From Pomphorhynchus laevis (Eukaryota; Acanthocephala; Palaeacanthocephala; Echinorhynchida; Pomphorhynchidae): a stretch of 64,000 nucleotides of DNA. Under the pieces are notes generated by a model that worked only from the letters and a program-made list of their open reading frames with translations, was not told where the DNA came from and did no database searches. The DNA lies in NCBI GenBank assembly GCA_012934845.2, contig WNNJ02000199.1, forward strand, positions 1 through 64,000, written 5' to 3'. Numbering within the stretch: the first letter of the stretch is position 1; every line of letters begins with the position of its first letter. Of the stretch, positions 31,635 through 42,706 are shown one piece after another. Made by a program: the position numbers and the translations under genes.

Positions 31635-32480
31635 ATGCAATATGCTGATGACATTCTCATCTATGCTCATGCACCTGTTTATCGTATTCACGATCTTAGT
31701 GTTTCCGCTTCGGACTGTCTTGTCTCAATTTCCAATCATCTTTCTTCCCTTCGCCTTTCTCTGAATCCTGATAAATCCAAAATTATGTGGATCCTACCTC
31801 GACGCCTCGGCTTCGAACCTCCCTCCGTATCATTAAATTCTACAATTCTTCCTATCGTTGATAATCTCGTTTTCCTAGGCTTCCATTTTGACAACCGACT
31901 TTCACTTAAACCTTTCGTTAGAGATAAAGTACGCTCATCTACCTTGATACTCCGCAACCTCCGTCAAGTTCGTAGATTGATCGATTTCCCTTCTTGTATG
32001 ACTCTCATATCATCTCTCCTTTTTTCTAGACTCGATTATTGTCTTAGTCTATTTTCCAACTCACCTAAATCCACTATTCTTCCCCTACAACGCATCGTCA
32101 ACGCAGCCGTCCGAATTCTCCTCCGTCTTCGTCGTTTTGATCATACATCCTAACATCTTGCTTCTCTCGATTTGCCTACAATTTATTGTCGTGTTCAAAT
32201 TCGTCTTCTTCTCGTTGCTTTCCGCCTTGTAACTTTTCATACCCCTTCATTTCTCAACCTTCCTTTTCTTGATAATTCTCGTCCTGTTTACTGTTCTTTG
32301 CGTTCCTGTAATTCCCTTCTTTTACATGTCCCAAACTACTCTACCTCCTTTGGACTCCGCTCCTTCCTGGTGGCTGCTCCTCTATCGTGGAATCATCTGC
32401 CCATTCATATACGCCAATCAACTTCCCTGCAGTGCTTCAAACGACAAATCCGATCCCATTTTAACAATTTATCTGCTTGA
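31635..32480 (+). pseudogene. ORF2 of B2: RT motif C to C-terminus
   Basis: Begins at motif C 'VMQYADDILIYAH', intact unlike B1, followed by 'LSLNPDKSKIMWILP', 'LVFLGFHFDNRLSLKPFVR', the thumb, and the terminal 'PLSWNHLPIHIRQSTSLQCF'. A TAA at 32151-32153 splits the frame; it stays open on the other side to 32480. Catalytic residues are intact, so the copy is recently inactivated compared with its neighbours. Confidence 0.8.
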
Positions 32481-32879
32481 CTTTTTCATTTTTGTTTGTG
32501 GACTTGTAAGCGTACAGCTTGTACGCATTTGCCACATTAAATAAATTTGTATTATTATATATTTATATAGTTTAGATTTAGTTTTACACAGTTATTTTAT
32601 TCATATAGACAGAAAGTGGTTTTAATGTACATTTAAACGCACTACATATGAACCTGGGTTTTATTGGATTTTTATGTAATTTTGGTTTCCAATATAATAT
32701 CGAAAGGGATATGGTATTTACAGGTCTTTGTTTGTAATCTTAGAGTATTTAGCAATTACTTTAATCCGGAATGCCTGGAGAGTTTTTTTCAAATATTTAT
32801 GGCTGTCATCATTTTATATTCAGCTGCTGATTTCTCGCAGACATGTGAAATTCACCTGTTATGTTAACGTTTGGGTCGC

Positions 32880-33650
32880 GAATCTATTCATTTCATTTCG
32901 TGGATTTTTAGTATAACCTTTGTAAACAAAGGCGCAGGCTCTGTATCATCTAAAATTACCACAAATGGATGAAAAGTTTTTAACATGTTTTTTTATCGCC
33001 TTCCCCATAAATTCAGTTTGGCTTTGATTGCGGCTTTATCTTACTTGCTCTGTCAACTTATAAACGGAAGTACTTTTTTCTTCAAAGTGGTTTATTGATC
33101 AAATTTAAAAAATCACACAAACAAACCAGTATTGCGACTAAATCTTTGCCCCTAAAATGTTCTGCCAGCGCCATTTTCTTGTCTTAGAAATTTTTTTCAG
33201 CGTCTCCGGAAATCAAAACAAACTGTCATTTTCTCGTGATAACTATCTTATTCGGTATTAAAGAAGCCATTGTAGTTGTGCATCCATGTCATCACAAAGT
33301 TGTACAAAATTCGAAGTACTTTGATGTGATTAATAAGTTCAATAGCACCATTCAATGCGCTGTTAAATTACCGTCGTATTTTTGACTTTCAAGCATTTCC
33401 CTGCGTGTGATCCAATACGTAGACTCACACTCAGATGCAGTTTTCTTAATCCGATAAGTGAAATGTTGCTTTGATCAACATCTGTATATTCATCAACCTG
33501 AAATGCTTCACGGCTATTTATTAATTATATGCAAAAATCGTATCTCGATGACCTTGGCTATTTCCTCAGTGCGCTAAGATACAGCGCTGGCCAACATAGT
33601 ATCCATAATATCTCTTTTAGCAGCAAATTCTCCGAGAAGTTCACGACAGG
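32880..33650 (-). pseudogene. Possible hAT/ZBED-type transposase relic
   Basis: On the minus strand, pieces in shifting frames read 'RELLGEFAAKRDIMDTML' (near 33640), 'ECESTYWITRREMLE' (near 33430), 'GKDLVAILVCLCDFLNLIN' (near 33150) and 'STSVYKLTEQVR' (near 33070). The order, especially a hydrophobic 'LVA-L-x2-L-x-D-x2-x2-N' helix followed by 'V-x-KL-x2-V', recalls the middle of hAT-derived ZBED/FAM200-type transposases. No zinc BED finger, no dimerisation domain and no terminal repeats are seen. Several stops and frameshifts are present. Confidence 0.35.
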
Positions 33651-33664
33651 CTGTTTTTTTTAAA

Positions 33665-33925
33665 AAGATTAATTTTTAAGTGGCAAATTCGTGCGGGGGC
33701 ACGCTTACATTACCACAACAACAAAAAAATCTAAATCATGTTACGAGATGGTGGATACGGAGGCGGCATTTGAATTCAATAAAGGAGGGAGCGCGGCGGA
33801 CGTCGAGTGGGAGCTGATTCCAGGCAAGTGGGGCGGTGACGAAGAAGGATCGGAGACCGTAGTTGTTTGAGTAATTGAAAACTTTGTGTGAGAGGGAATT
33901 ACGGGAACGAAGTGATAAAAAAGGA
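33665..33925 (-). mobile_element. LINE family A, copy A5 (3' end only)
   Basis: About 260 bp of the extreme C-terminus ('NNYGLRSFFVTAPLAWNQL') and 3' tail, with the hairpin CGTGC-GGGG-GCACG (33690-33703) and TAAAAATTAATC end. It lies directly beyond the 3' end of A2 in the same orientation. Confidence 0.7.
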
Positions 33926-34025
33926 TTTATTTTAACGTGGCAAATGCGTGCCAGCGCACGCTTACATGACCACAAGAAAACAAGAATGTGAATCAGGTGT
34001 AGAAAAGGTGTGAACGGAGAAGGTG

Positions 34026-34852
34026 TTAGAATATGATAAAGGAGGGGGCGCGGCGGACGTCGAGAGGGAGTTGATTCCAGGCGAGTGAGGCGGCGACGAG
34101 GAATGATCGGAGACCGTAGTTGTTGGAGTAATTAGGAACGTGGAGTAAGAGGGTATGACAGGAACGAAGCGATAGCGAGGTGGGGCGAGTATCGTCTAAG
34201 AAAGGAAGGTTGATGAACGATGGGGAGCCGACAGCGATGAGACGAAAGGTAACGAGAAGAAGGCGGAGTTTGATGCGGATGTGGATGGTGGGCCAGGAGA
34301 GTTGGGCAAAATATGTGGATGTGTGGTCGAAGCGACGGAGACGAAAGAGCACTCGAACGGCGGTGTTGATTATTCGTTGTAGGGTAGGATGATGGATTTT
34401 GGAGAATTGGCGAAAAGGCTGAGGCAGTAATCGATTTTAGGGAAAAGAAGCGATGAAAGAAGAGACATACAAGAACGGAAGTCGATAAGGGGGCGGATAC
34501 GGCGGATGTCACGGAGAATTAAGTTAAACGAGCGGACCTTGTCACAGACGAAGGGCTTAAGGGAAAGGGGATCATCGAAATGGAAGCCTAGGAAAGTGAG
34601 ATTGTGTACTATGGAGATGATCGATGAGGCAAGATATACAGTGGAAGGAGATATGCTTTGTTTACGGGGGAGGATCCACATTATTTCGGACTTTTCGGGG
34701 TTTAGAACGAGATGGAGATTGGAGAGACGTTTGTAGATAGAAGAAAGACAGTTGGAGGCAGAAATGCCGATATCGTGTATGCGAAGTTCGGGTGCATGAG
34801 CATAGATTAGAATGTCATCGGCGTATTGCATGACCGAAGGCGAGTATTGCAT
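34026..34852 (-). pseudogene. RT motif C to C-terminus of A2
   Basis: Two overlapping frames. The first (34852-34370) has motif C 'VMQYADDILIYAH', 'LHLVLNPEKSEIMWILP' and 'LTFLGFHFDDPLSLKPF'. The second (34352-34026) has the C-terminal 'RLRRFDHTSTYFAQLSWPT' and 'SLAWNQLPLDVRRAPSF'. A frame change near 34370 separates them. The opposite strand is open over much of this stretch but carries no motif. Confidence 0.75.
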
Positions 34853-35016
34853 GACCGAAGGCGAAAAAGGAGGAAGGAGTGGTTGACAATGTCGAATGCG
34901 GAGGAGAGGTCCAGGGAGATGAGAACACTATATAGAGCCTTATGTTGAGAAATGAATAAGTCGTTGTACACATATATGCATGCGATTTCTGTGGAGTGAT
35001 TAGAGAGGAAAGTGGA

Positions 35017-36705
35017 TTAAAAGGGAGGGTACAGATTGGATGATGACAGATAAACGTTGATTTGTATTAAGATGAGGCGTTCTAAGAGCTTAGAAAGAGT
35101 TTGGAGTAGTGAAATGGGGCGATAGCTAGAAGGAAGGGAGGGGTCGAGCGATTGTTTCTTAAGGAGGGGACGAACGATTGCGGATTTCCAGTGTGAAGGG
35201 AAGATACGACTGCGGATGGACGAGTTAAACAAGGTTGTGAGAAATGGAGATATCGATGAGCATATAGATTTTAATATGTAAGTAGGCAGGGGATCGGCAG
35301 GTGAGGTTTTGTTGGGCAAGGACATGAGGACAGACGATACTTCTGTATGTGAGACTGGGAGAAGATGAAAGAGTTCCGGAAGGATGAGAGTAGACTGGGC
35401 AGAGTGGGATAGGATGGAGACCGGGGTGTGAGAGAGCAACGTGGATACTTTAGTCTGGAGAAATGACGAATAATAATTGGCATTGATGTTGCACGGCGAA
35501 GAGGAACGAGCAAGGATAGAGTTAAAAGTATGCCAGAGAGTCTTAGAGTTGAATGAAGTGATCATTTTATGCTGCCAGAAGGAGTTGCATTTGGTACGTA
35601 GTAGGTTGAGATGATACCGGCGAAGAGCAAGATAGGAATCACGGAAAGACGGAGTGATCGAGCGGAAATCACGTCTGAGAGAGCGGTGATAGACTCGAAA
35701 AGCATGGCGGAGTCGACGCTTTGATAGTAGGCATTGGATGTCAAACCATGGGGCACGGTGCAAGCGACGGTGTGGGTGAGACTTGAAGGGCAAGAGAATA
35801 TCGAGAGTGGATGTGAGTTCAGAGTCGAAAAGAAAGGCGAGATCGTGAGGAGATGAATATGTTATTGTGGGTAATGATAGAGACGATTTGAGTAAGGCAG
35901 AGCGGAGAAGGGAGAGGTCAAGATTTCTCCAAGGGCGACGTAGGATTGTAAGTGTGTTAGGAGGGGTGTGGCTTAGAGTGAGATCAAGGGTGATAAGAAA
36001 GTGATCGGATAGACCAGGATCAGAGATGGACAGTGAGGTGTAGGCAGCAAAATGATCGAGGACAGCGATGATGTCGAGTGCCCCACCAAGTATATGTGTA
36101 GGGGCAGTGGAGATTAGTTTGTAATTGTAGTTGGATAGAATGTTGATGAACCGGATGGAATCCGTGGAAGAGGGGCGGTCTAGGCGGATATTGAAGTCGC
36201 CTAGAACGAGTGAAGGGATTGAGGACAAAGAACAATGAGAAAGGAGGTCAGCGAGTTTGGTAAAAAATAAGGCAGTAGGAGCTGATGAACCAGGACGGTA
36301 TACAATGGCGAGATCTAGAGTGATCGGGTTAGAATAACGACAAGTGAGCAATTCAAAAGAGCAAGGACTGAAAGGGAGATTGATTTTGCGAAGAGACGCT
36401 GGGTGACGCGCGAATGCGACGATGCCGCCATGATTAGAGGATTTAGAAGGGCATGAGCTGAGGGGGCGGGCGGATTCGACTAGGGAGCAACCGGCAGAGA
36501 GCAGACGACGAATGGAAAAGTCGTCGGAATCTGAGTGCCAGGATTCGGTGAGGCAGAAGAGATCGATGGATTGCTTGGTGAATAGGTTGATGATAAGATC
36601 GGATTTATTGAGAATAGATCTAGTGTTGAGGAGACCGAGGCGGAAACCGTGTGTTGTGGCGAAAGAGTCTAGTGGATAAGACACATAGGAGAGATGGAGC
36701 GCCAT
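35017..36705 (-). pseudogene. ORF2 of A2: AP endonuclease and RT N-terminal half
   Basis: A 562-codon frame with an ATG start. AP endonuclease residues: N in 'LLNTRSILNK' (about 27), E in 'CLTESWHS' (about 54), 'VLGDFNIRLD' (about 168) and 'GLSDHFLITL' (about 230). The long connecting region and RT fingers follow ('SPADPLPTYILKSIC', 'SYRPISLLQTLSKLLERL'). The domain nicks target DNA and primes reverse transcription. The frame stops at 35017, just before motif A; later frames retain '[16 protein letters not shown]' near 34890-34930. Inactive because the polymerase is disrupted. Confidence 0.85.
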
Positions 36706-36746
36706 CGAATTTTTGGACGGGTGTGGACAACTTGAAAATTTTCCGT

Positions 36747-37895
36747 CTATGTTTGGATGGCGAGTGATGTTTCGCCGTTTTCCTCGCGACGGCGTTTTTC
36801 GATGCGAGCTGAAGAGATTTGAGCGATTTCAGAAGGGGCGCGATCGGGGAAAATTCGAGTGGTTGAAGATGACATGAGTTTGAATCGTTGAGAGATGACA
36901 GAAGACGCGTGAGAGCGATGCTTGAAAACAATTTTTAGGAGAGGGGGCTGGGAAGGATTAGATTGAGAAGATTTGTTTAGACGGATGAGTGCGACAGGAG
37001 AAATGTCCTTGAAAAAGGATGGTTCATCCGCAGGGACAATAGACGAGAGGATTGATCTGAAGGCGGAAACATCGTGGTCTAAACGTGCTTGTGGAAATAA
37101 GGAGTTAGAAGGCGTGATATTAGTGACAATGACGCAACGATCGCGAGAAGCAAAGCGCTTCCGTAAAGGAGGACGACTAACGTGAGTAGGTGAGATTACG
37201 ATAGCAGAGCTGGCAGTTGATGATTTGGAGTGATTTGGTTTGACGACGGGAGACATAGAAGATAATGATAATAAAGAGGGTGGCAAGAGATGTGAGGAAA
37301 GATTATGAGTTGAAGGATAGTGGATGTTGGTGGAGGTGATTTTGATCGATGGATGCAAGTTATTGAGAAACGAGACGGGAAGGACGGGACGTGGGGTGTC
37401 GGGGAGTGAAAATACATTAGTTGTAACAATTTGCGGCTCCGTCACTGTCTCGGTAGATTTATCATAAACTTGACAAAATCCATCTTGCTGCGATACAATT
37501 TGCGGCTCCTTCACTGTCTCAGTAGATTTATCAGAAATTTGAGAAATTCGATCATGCTGCGATGCCATTTCCAATTGCTCTAAGCGTTTTATTAACAAGT
37601 TGATTTGTTTCGCCGCACAGAATCCGCAGTAGAACGGTGGCCCGCCACAAGTTTCCTGACCCAAAGCACAATTATGTGTTACTGATGTCCAGATTTGACA
37701 GCCGCTAGCGGAGCATTCCACTTGTATGTTCTCGAGCTTGCCGGTTTTATCGGTATCAACAGAGATTGCTCGCTTTTCTTTTAGTAGATTTTTCTTCATG
37801 GCTCCCATTAACTGTAGGTTGCAATAGTTTACAATTTTTAAAGCTGCGCTCCTTGTTGTATGTTCATTAGAAACCAAAATTTGTTTAAGTTTCAA
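36747..37895 (-). CDS. ORF1 of A2 (Cys/Trp module, basic C-terminus)
   Basis: An uninterrupted 382-codon frame. The likely start is the ATG at 37808 ('MGAMKKNLLKEKRAI'), by analogy with ORF1 of the other families, which begin with a Lys-rich start. A zinc-binding-like module follows: C-x5-C-x2-W ('CSASGCQIW') and 'PPFYCGFCAAKQINLLIKR'. Two tandem repeats of 'DKSTETVxEPQIV' lie near the middle. The C-terminal third has 'SRDRCVIVTNITPSN' and a basic RNA-binding-like region. By analogy with LINE ORF1 it should coat element RNA. No stop or frameshift is seen. Confidence 0.7.
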   Translation of the reverse strand: MKLKQILVSNEHTTRSAALKIVNYCNLQLMGAMKKNLLKEKRAISVDTDKTGKLENIQVECSASGCQIWTSVTHNCALGQETCGGPPFYCGFCAAKQINLLIKRLEQLEMASQHDRISQISDKSTETVKEPQIVSQQDGFCQVYDKSTETVTEPQIVTTNVFSLPDTPRPVLPVSFLNNLHPSIKITSTNIHYPSTHNLSSHLLPPSLLSLSSMSPVVKPNHSKSSTASSAIVISPTHVSRPPLRKRFASRDRCVIVTNITPSNSLFPQARLDHDVSAFRSILSSIVPADEPSFFKDISPVALIRLNKSSQSNPSQPPLLKIVFKHRSHASSVISQRFKLMSSSTTRIFPDRAPSEIAQISSARIEKRRREENGETSLAIQT

Positions 37896-37904
37896 ATTTG
37901 TTTA

Positions 37905-40225
37905 AACCAAAAATAGGGATGGGAGGGGAGGATGATGAATTAGAACAGACGCGAAAGGAACGGTCGGATAGATATGAGGCGAACCATGCAACGGAGGAGG
38001 AAGAAAAGCCGTAATCATAACGAAGGCGGAATGTAGATTGGAAAGGAGGTTACAGATTAGATGAAAAGAGATAAACTTTGATCTGTGATAGAGACAGATG
38101 GGGCAAGTATCGTCTAGGAAAGGAAGGTTGATGAACGATGGGGAGCCGACAGCGATGAGACGAAAAGTAACGAGAAGAAGTCGGAGTTTGATGCGGATGT
38201 GGATGGTGGGTTAGGAGAGTTGGGCAAAATATGTGGATGTGTGGTCGAAGCGATGGAGACGAAAGAGCACTCGAACGGCGGTGTTGATTATTCGTTGTAG
38301 GGTAGGATGATGGATTTTGGAGAATTGGCGAAAAGGCTAAGGCAGTAATCGATTTTAGGGAAAAGAAGCGATGAAAGAAGAGACATACAAGAACGGAAGT
38401 CGATAAGGGGGCGGATACGGCAGATGTTACGGAGAATTAAGTTAGATGAGCGGGCCTTGTCACGGACGAAGGGTTTAAGGGAAAGGTGATCATCGAAATG
38501 GAAACCTAAGAAAGTGAGATTGTGGACTATGGGGATGATAGATGAGGCAAAATATACAGTGGGAGGAGATATGCTTGGTTTACGGGGAAGGATCCACATT
38601 ATTTTGGACTATTAGGGGTTTAGAACGAGATGGAGATTGGAGAGACGTTTGTAGATAGAAGAAAGACAGTTGGAGGCAGAAATGCTTATATCGTGTATGC
38701 GATGTGCGGGCGCATGAGCATAGATTAGAATGTCATCGGCGTATTGCATGACGTTAAAGGAGTAAGATTTGATAAACGGAGATAGATCGCCATGCAGAAG
38801 TGAGAAAATCAGGGGACCTAGGACTGAACCTTGTGGGACTTCGCAAAAATAGCGATGGGAGGGGAGGATGATGAATTAGAACAGACGCGAAAGGAATGGT
38901 CGGAACGATATAAGGCGAACCATGCTACGGAGTAGGAAGAAAAGCCTTAATCATAACGAAGGCGAGAAAGGAGGACGGAGGGGTCGACAATGTCGAAGGC
39001 GGATGCGAGGTTGTGGGAGATGAGAACACTATATTGAGCCTTGTCACGAGAAATGAGTAGGTCGTTGTAAAATTTCATGCAGGCGATGTCTGTGGAGTGA
39101 TTTGAGCGGAATGTGGATTGGAAAGGAGGTTACAGATTAGATGAAAAGAGATCAACTTTGATCTGTATTAAGATAAGGCGCTCTAATAGCTTGGAAAGTG
39201 TAGAGAGAGGTGCAATGGGACGATAGCTAGAAAAAAGTGAGAGATCGAGCCATTGTTTCTTAAGGAGGAGACGAATGATAGCGGATTTTTAGTGTGATTG
39301 AAAGATACGACTGCGGATGGACGAGTTAAACAAGGCGTGGTGAAATGGGATATCAATGAGCATATGCATTTAAGTATGGGGTTGGCAGCGGATTGTCGGG
39401 TAAGGTTTTGTTGGGAAAGGACATGAGGACAGATGATACTTCGGCAAGTGAGACAGGGAGAAGGTGATAGAGTTCCTGGAGGATGAAGCAAGTGGTGTAG
39501 TAGTAATATGGAATGGAGTCGTTGTTGTGAGAGAGCAACGTGGATACTTTGGTCTGAAGAAATGACGAATAGTATTGAGGATTGATGATGCAAGACGAAG
39601 AGGAGCGAGAAAGGATTGAGTTAAAAGTATGCCAGAGAGACTTGGAGTTTAATGTGTTGATTTTTTGCTTCCAGAAGGAATTGCATTTGGTACGTAGTAG
39701 CTGAATATGATACTGGCGAGGAGCGAGATTAGAATTACGGAGAGACGGAGTGAGCGAGCAGTTATCACGTCTGAGAGAGCGGTGATAGACTCGAAAAACA
39801 TGACGGATTCGAAGCTTTGTCAAGCCATAGGGCACGTTGCAGGCGACGGTGATGGTGATGCTTGAAGGGCAAGATAAGATCATAGTGGATGTGAATTCAG
39901 AGTTGAAAAGTATGGCAAGATCGTGAGGAGAGGATGATGGTTTTGTGTTAGAAGATAGAGACAATTTAAGTATGGCAGACCGGAGAAACGGGAGGTCAAG
40001 TTTTCTCCAAGGGCGACGTAAGATGGTAAATGTGTGAAGCGTGGAGTGGATGGATTGAGATCAAAGGGGACAAGAAAGTTATCGGATAGACTAGGATCGT
40101 AGATGGACAGTGAGGTGTAGGCAGCAAAACGATCGGAGATAGCGACGATGTCGAGTGCCTTGTCCGGATGGAATTAGTGGAAGAGGTGCGGTCAAGGCTA
40201 TTGTTGAAGTTGCCTAGAACGAGTG
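37905..40225 (-). mobile_element. LINE family A, copy A3 (scrambled and degenerate)
   Basis: Minus-strand A-type ORF2 from after the endonuclease ('HDLAILFNSEFTST', near 39930) through RT ('VSSVLMSFPNKTLPDNPLP', near 39410) and the thumb (38599-38288) to a truncated end. 37910-38090 repeats, with a deletion, the motif B region found at 38850-39160, so internal pieces are duplicated out of order. Many frameshifts. No endonuclease or 3' tail remains. Confidence 0.7.
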
Positions 40226-41060
40226 AAGGGATTTAATCCTTGGTTCTTAGTATCTAAGTAGCGAAATAGTTTTGAAAGCTTCATTTCCTCATTAGAGAAT
40301 TGGCCACCGCATACTATCCACAGTGAGCTTGGTGCGTGAGAATCGCAAGTTAAGATAAATTTATATTTTAAGTAGAACGTCTATTATTGTCTGCTGAAGG
40401 CTTTATTTTTCTTTAAAATAATATACTGTTATTCTTTCTATTCACAGTGCCTTCTAATTTCCAAAATAACGTTTTAATGATATAGGTTTCTTTCTATTGC
40501 AATAATAATATCGTCATATGACCATTCAGTGGTCTCACTATGTAGTCATCAATTAGTATTAATATTTGCTAATGAGTCGTAATATTGACGAAATAGCAGT
40601 TATAATAATCAGGATTGTTCATATCTACTTTATTTGACTTCTATCACAATGAAATAAAATACAATTAATATAGACAACATATTTTATAATTAAGTAGATT
40701 ACATATTAATCAGATTTTAATAAAATAAGCACTGAATTGCCTTACTCTCCTAAGCGATCTGCATATTAAGGATAAAACTAATATATAAATCGACAAATTT
40801 GGCAAAAACGTTTCGGCACTACACCTTTTTCAGTTATATCTATAATTATATTCTTAATTTGTATGTAAGTTCGCCGCAATTATATAACTTTTCGTAAGCA
40901 AAGTTCATTTGCCATTAACTTCGAATTCTCTATTTGCGATTAGCTCCTAATTTCACGGAAACAAATTTATACCTCATTGTATAATAATTCACTAGAATAC
41001 AATTCGCCAAAAGGCTCCGTCAAAGTTATCGATTTGTCTCAAAGTTAATAAAGCAAGTTA
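40226..41060. other. Noncoding AT-rich spacer
   Basis: Between LINEs A3 and C. No ORF, RNA gene or clear repeat is recognised. Confidence 0.4.
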
Positions 41061-41069
41061 ATAAAATTA

Positions 41070-41320
41070 ATATTCTTACATTATTATAGGAACGAAGAAG
41101 AAAATATCCTTTATTTGATTAAAATTCTATATTTCTTGGTGCGTGAAAGATTGCTAGCTCCTGATATCATCATCAGATGATAGCAGGAGCTATCATCTGA
41201 TGGCTTTTGCTATCATCTGATGTATAATATAGATATTATAATATAATATCTATATTATCTATAATAATATATATTTGAAATAGAAGAAGATTATGAATAT
41301 TAATTTAAAGATGAAAGTTG
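41070..41320 (+). repeat. Fold-back repeat T, copy 2
   Basis: Starts with 'TTATAGGAACGAAGAAG' and ends with 'ATATATTTGAAATAGAAGAAG', matching the outer parts of 24639-24775. Inside, CATCAGATGATAGC and GCTATCATCTGATG form a perfect 14-bp stem around AGGA (near 41175-41206), followed by a further direct copy and an ATAATATAGATATTATAATATAAT palindrome. Probably the same MITE-like family. Confidence 0.6.
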
Positions 41321-41548
41321 TCTTTCTCACATCCAGTGGTCCGTGATCTAAACTCAAAACGCAGATTATTATTATATGTCGACTTTCAACGGTGCTGAAG
41401 CTCGTAAGGAAGCATCACATCGAATAAAAAAAACAGAAAAAAAACGAAAAAAAAACATCAAGAGTTCACGAGGTCAAGCTTTAGGCGTTCTTTGAATCGC
41501 GCAGCAGAAGAGCTGTTGATTACACCAGGTGATAATCCATTCCATCAT

Positions 41549-42694
41549 TTACAGACGCGATCCATCACTGTCGTACAATTTGTTCGATGCTTTGAGCGAT
41601 GCTTCAAACATAGCTTTTTGTCCACGTAACATTGAGGATTCACGAAGACAGAACAGCTGCTTACACGGTTGGTTTGGCACGCGCAGCGACATCCACACTA
41701 GTGTAAGATCTGCAATCAACAGATCGCATTCAATAGATCTTATACCCAACGTCTCTAGTCTAACTGGAAAAGGAATGGAGCGAGTTGCCGGAACCAAGTG
41801 CGTGGCTCTTCTCAAAATGTTGTCGAATTTACTCAATTCTGATTTCAGTTGAGGGTGTGTCGCGTGAGATGCATAGAACATATGTGATTTTAAGAGACTC
41901 GGATATACAATACGTAAAGCCTTTGGCTTAAGTCGTCCAACGTTTCGATGAAGAAATCCTAAAATTCTACGGCATTTTGCAATAATCGCAGAAGAATGAA
42001 GACGAGATTTTAAATTGGAGGAGATAACAACACCTAGATCAGTAAAGTGATTTACTGATTCGATAACTGTTGAGCTGAATTGATAAGAAGGGGAAGGTAA
42101 TCGGGATTGACCAATTCTCATATGTCGACATTTACTAACATTGATTACTAAGCCGTGTGATGAACACCAACTACTAACTTTATCCAAATCTGATTGTAGT
42201 AGGGGAGAGCTAGAACAACCACGAAATAAAGGGTACCACAGTTTGATGTCATCGGCGTATAATAGGCACTGGCATGTAACATTTTCAGCGATTTCGTTGA
42301 TGTAGATATTAAACAAAGTGGGACTAAGGATACAGCCTTGTGGAACACCTTGAGTAAGATAAAACCATATAGAAAAAGACTCACCAACTCGCACAGCAAA
42401 GGAACGTCTACTTAAGAATTCACGTATCCAGAGACAAACGTGCTTTGATAATCCGTAATTTCCAAGTTTCCGCAGTAAAATTGGATGAACGACCCGATCA
42501 AAAGCTTTGGACAAATCAATAAAGACGACATCAACCGGCACCCCCTGTTCGACAAAACCGGCCCAGCTTTCGCGTGCTAATGTTAGATTAGTTGAAGTGG
42601 AGTGATGTTTTCTAAACCCATGCTGTTTATTAGATAAAATATTGAATTTGTCCAAATGATAAGATACATACCTCAGGATCAGTTTCTCCATCAC
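41549..42694 (-). pseudogene. Reverse transcriptase of element C
   Basis: A 381-codon frame with 'NKQHGFRKHHSTSTNLTLA', motif A 'VVFIDLSKAFDRVVHP', motif B 'TQGVPQGCILSPTLFNIYI', motif C 'CLLYADDIKLWYP', 'LVINVSKCRHMRIG' and 'FTDLGVVISSNLKSRLH'. All catalytic residues are present. It is in the same frame as 43519-42707, separated by a single TGA in 'RPISLT-stop-IACKVMEK', so only that stop divides the polymerase. Confidence 0.85.
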
Positions 42695-42706
42695 CTTGCA
42701 AGCAAT

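Larger units (their letters stand above)
30085..32550 (+). mobile_element. CR1/L2-like LINE family B, copy B2 (best B copy)
   Basis: 5'-truncated within the AP endonuclease (it retains 'LGGALDIIAV' and 'SLSDHFLVTLTL'), then a full inter-domain region and RT. The 3' tail is TTGTAAGC, hairpin 32510-32526 (GCGTACA-GCT-TGTACGC), CATTTGCCAC, AAATAAATTTG and an AT microsatellite. Only two lesions follow: a frame change just before motif C near 31610-31640, and a TAA at 32151-32153 where the sister copy has CAA. It is inserted in a Penelope copy. Confidence 0.88.
29590..32715 (-). mobile_element. Second Penelope-like copy, split by LINE B2
   Basis: Two minus-strand parts belong together. 32715-32555 encodes the finger block ('PKLHKNPIKPRFICSAFKC', 'LKPLSVYMNK') and then jumps by internal deletion to sequence matching 13560-13600. 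30080-29596 continues from that point with 'YIDDxCVFNSNNFYS' region sequence and the C-terminus ('KLGYYKNNIKQKIVKY', 'KFKLLSGKFLWMDNK'). The plus-strand LINE B2 (30085-32550) lies exactly between, so it inserted into this copy. Motif C and the C-terminus are better preserved here than at 13.6 kb. Confidence 0.75.
33926..37895 (-). mobile_element. LINE family A, copy A2 (longest A copy, RT deletion)
   Basis: Carries ORF1 (37895/37808 to 36747), ORF2 endonuclease and RT N-half (36705-35017), RT C-half (34852-34026) and the 3' tail with a perfect GCGTGC-CAGC-GCACGC hairpin (33946-33961) before AAAATAAATCC. Between the two RT parts, motif B is missing and a 21-bp unit (GTATTGCATGACCGAAGGCGA) is tandemly duplicated near 34827-34865, marking a deletion junction. 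ORF1 and ORF2 are separated by 41 nt. Confidence 0.85.

Noticed and set aside
36973-37185. Plus-strand open frames across family A copies (also 34180, 34506, 47047, 49382)
   Set aside because: They are antisense to ORF1/ORF2 of C-rich LINEs, recur at equivalent places in each copy and carry no motif.
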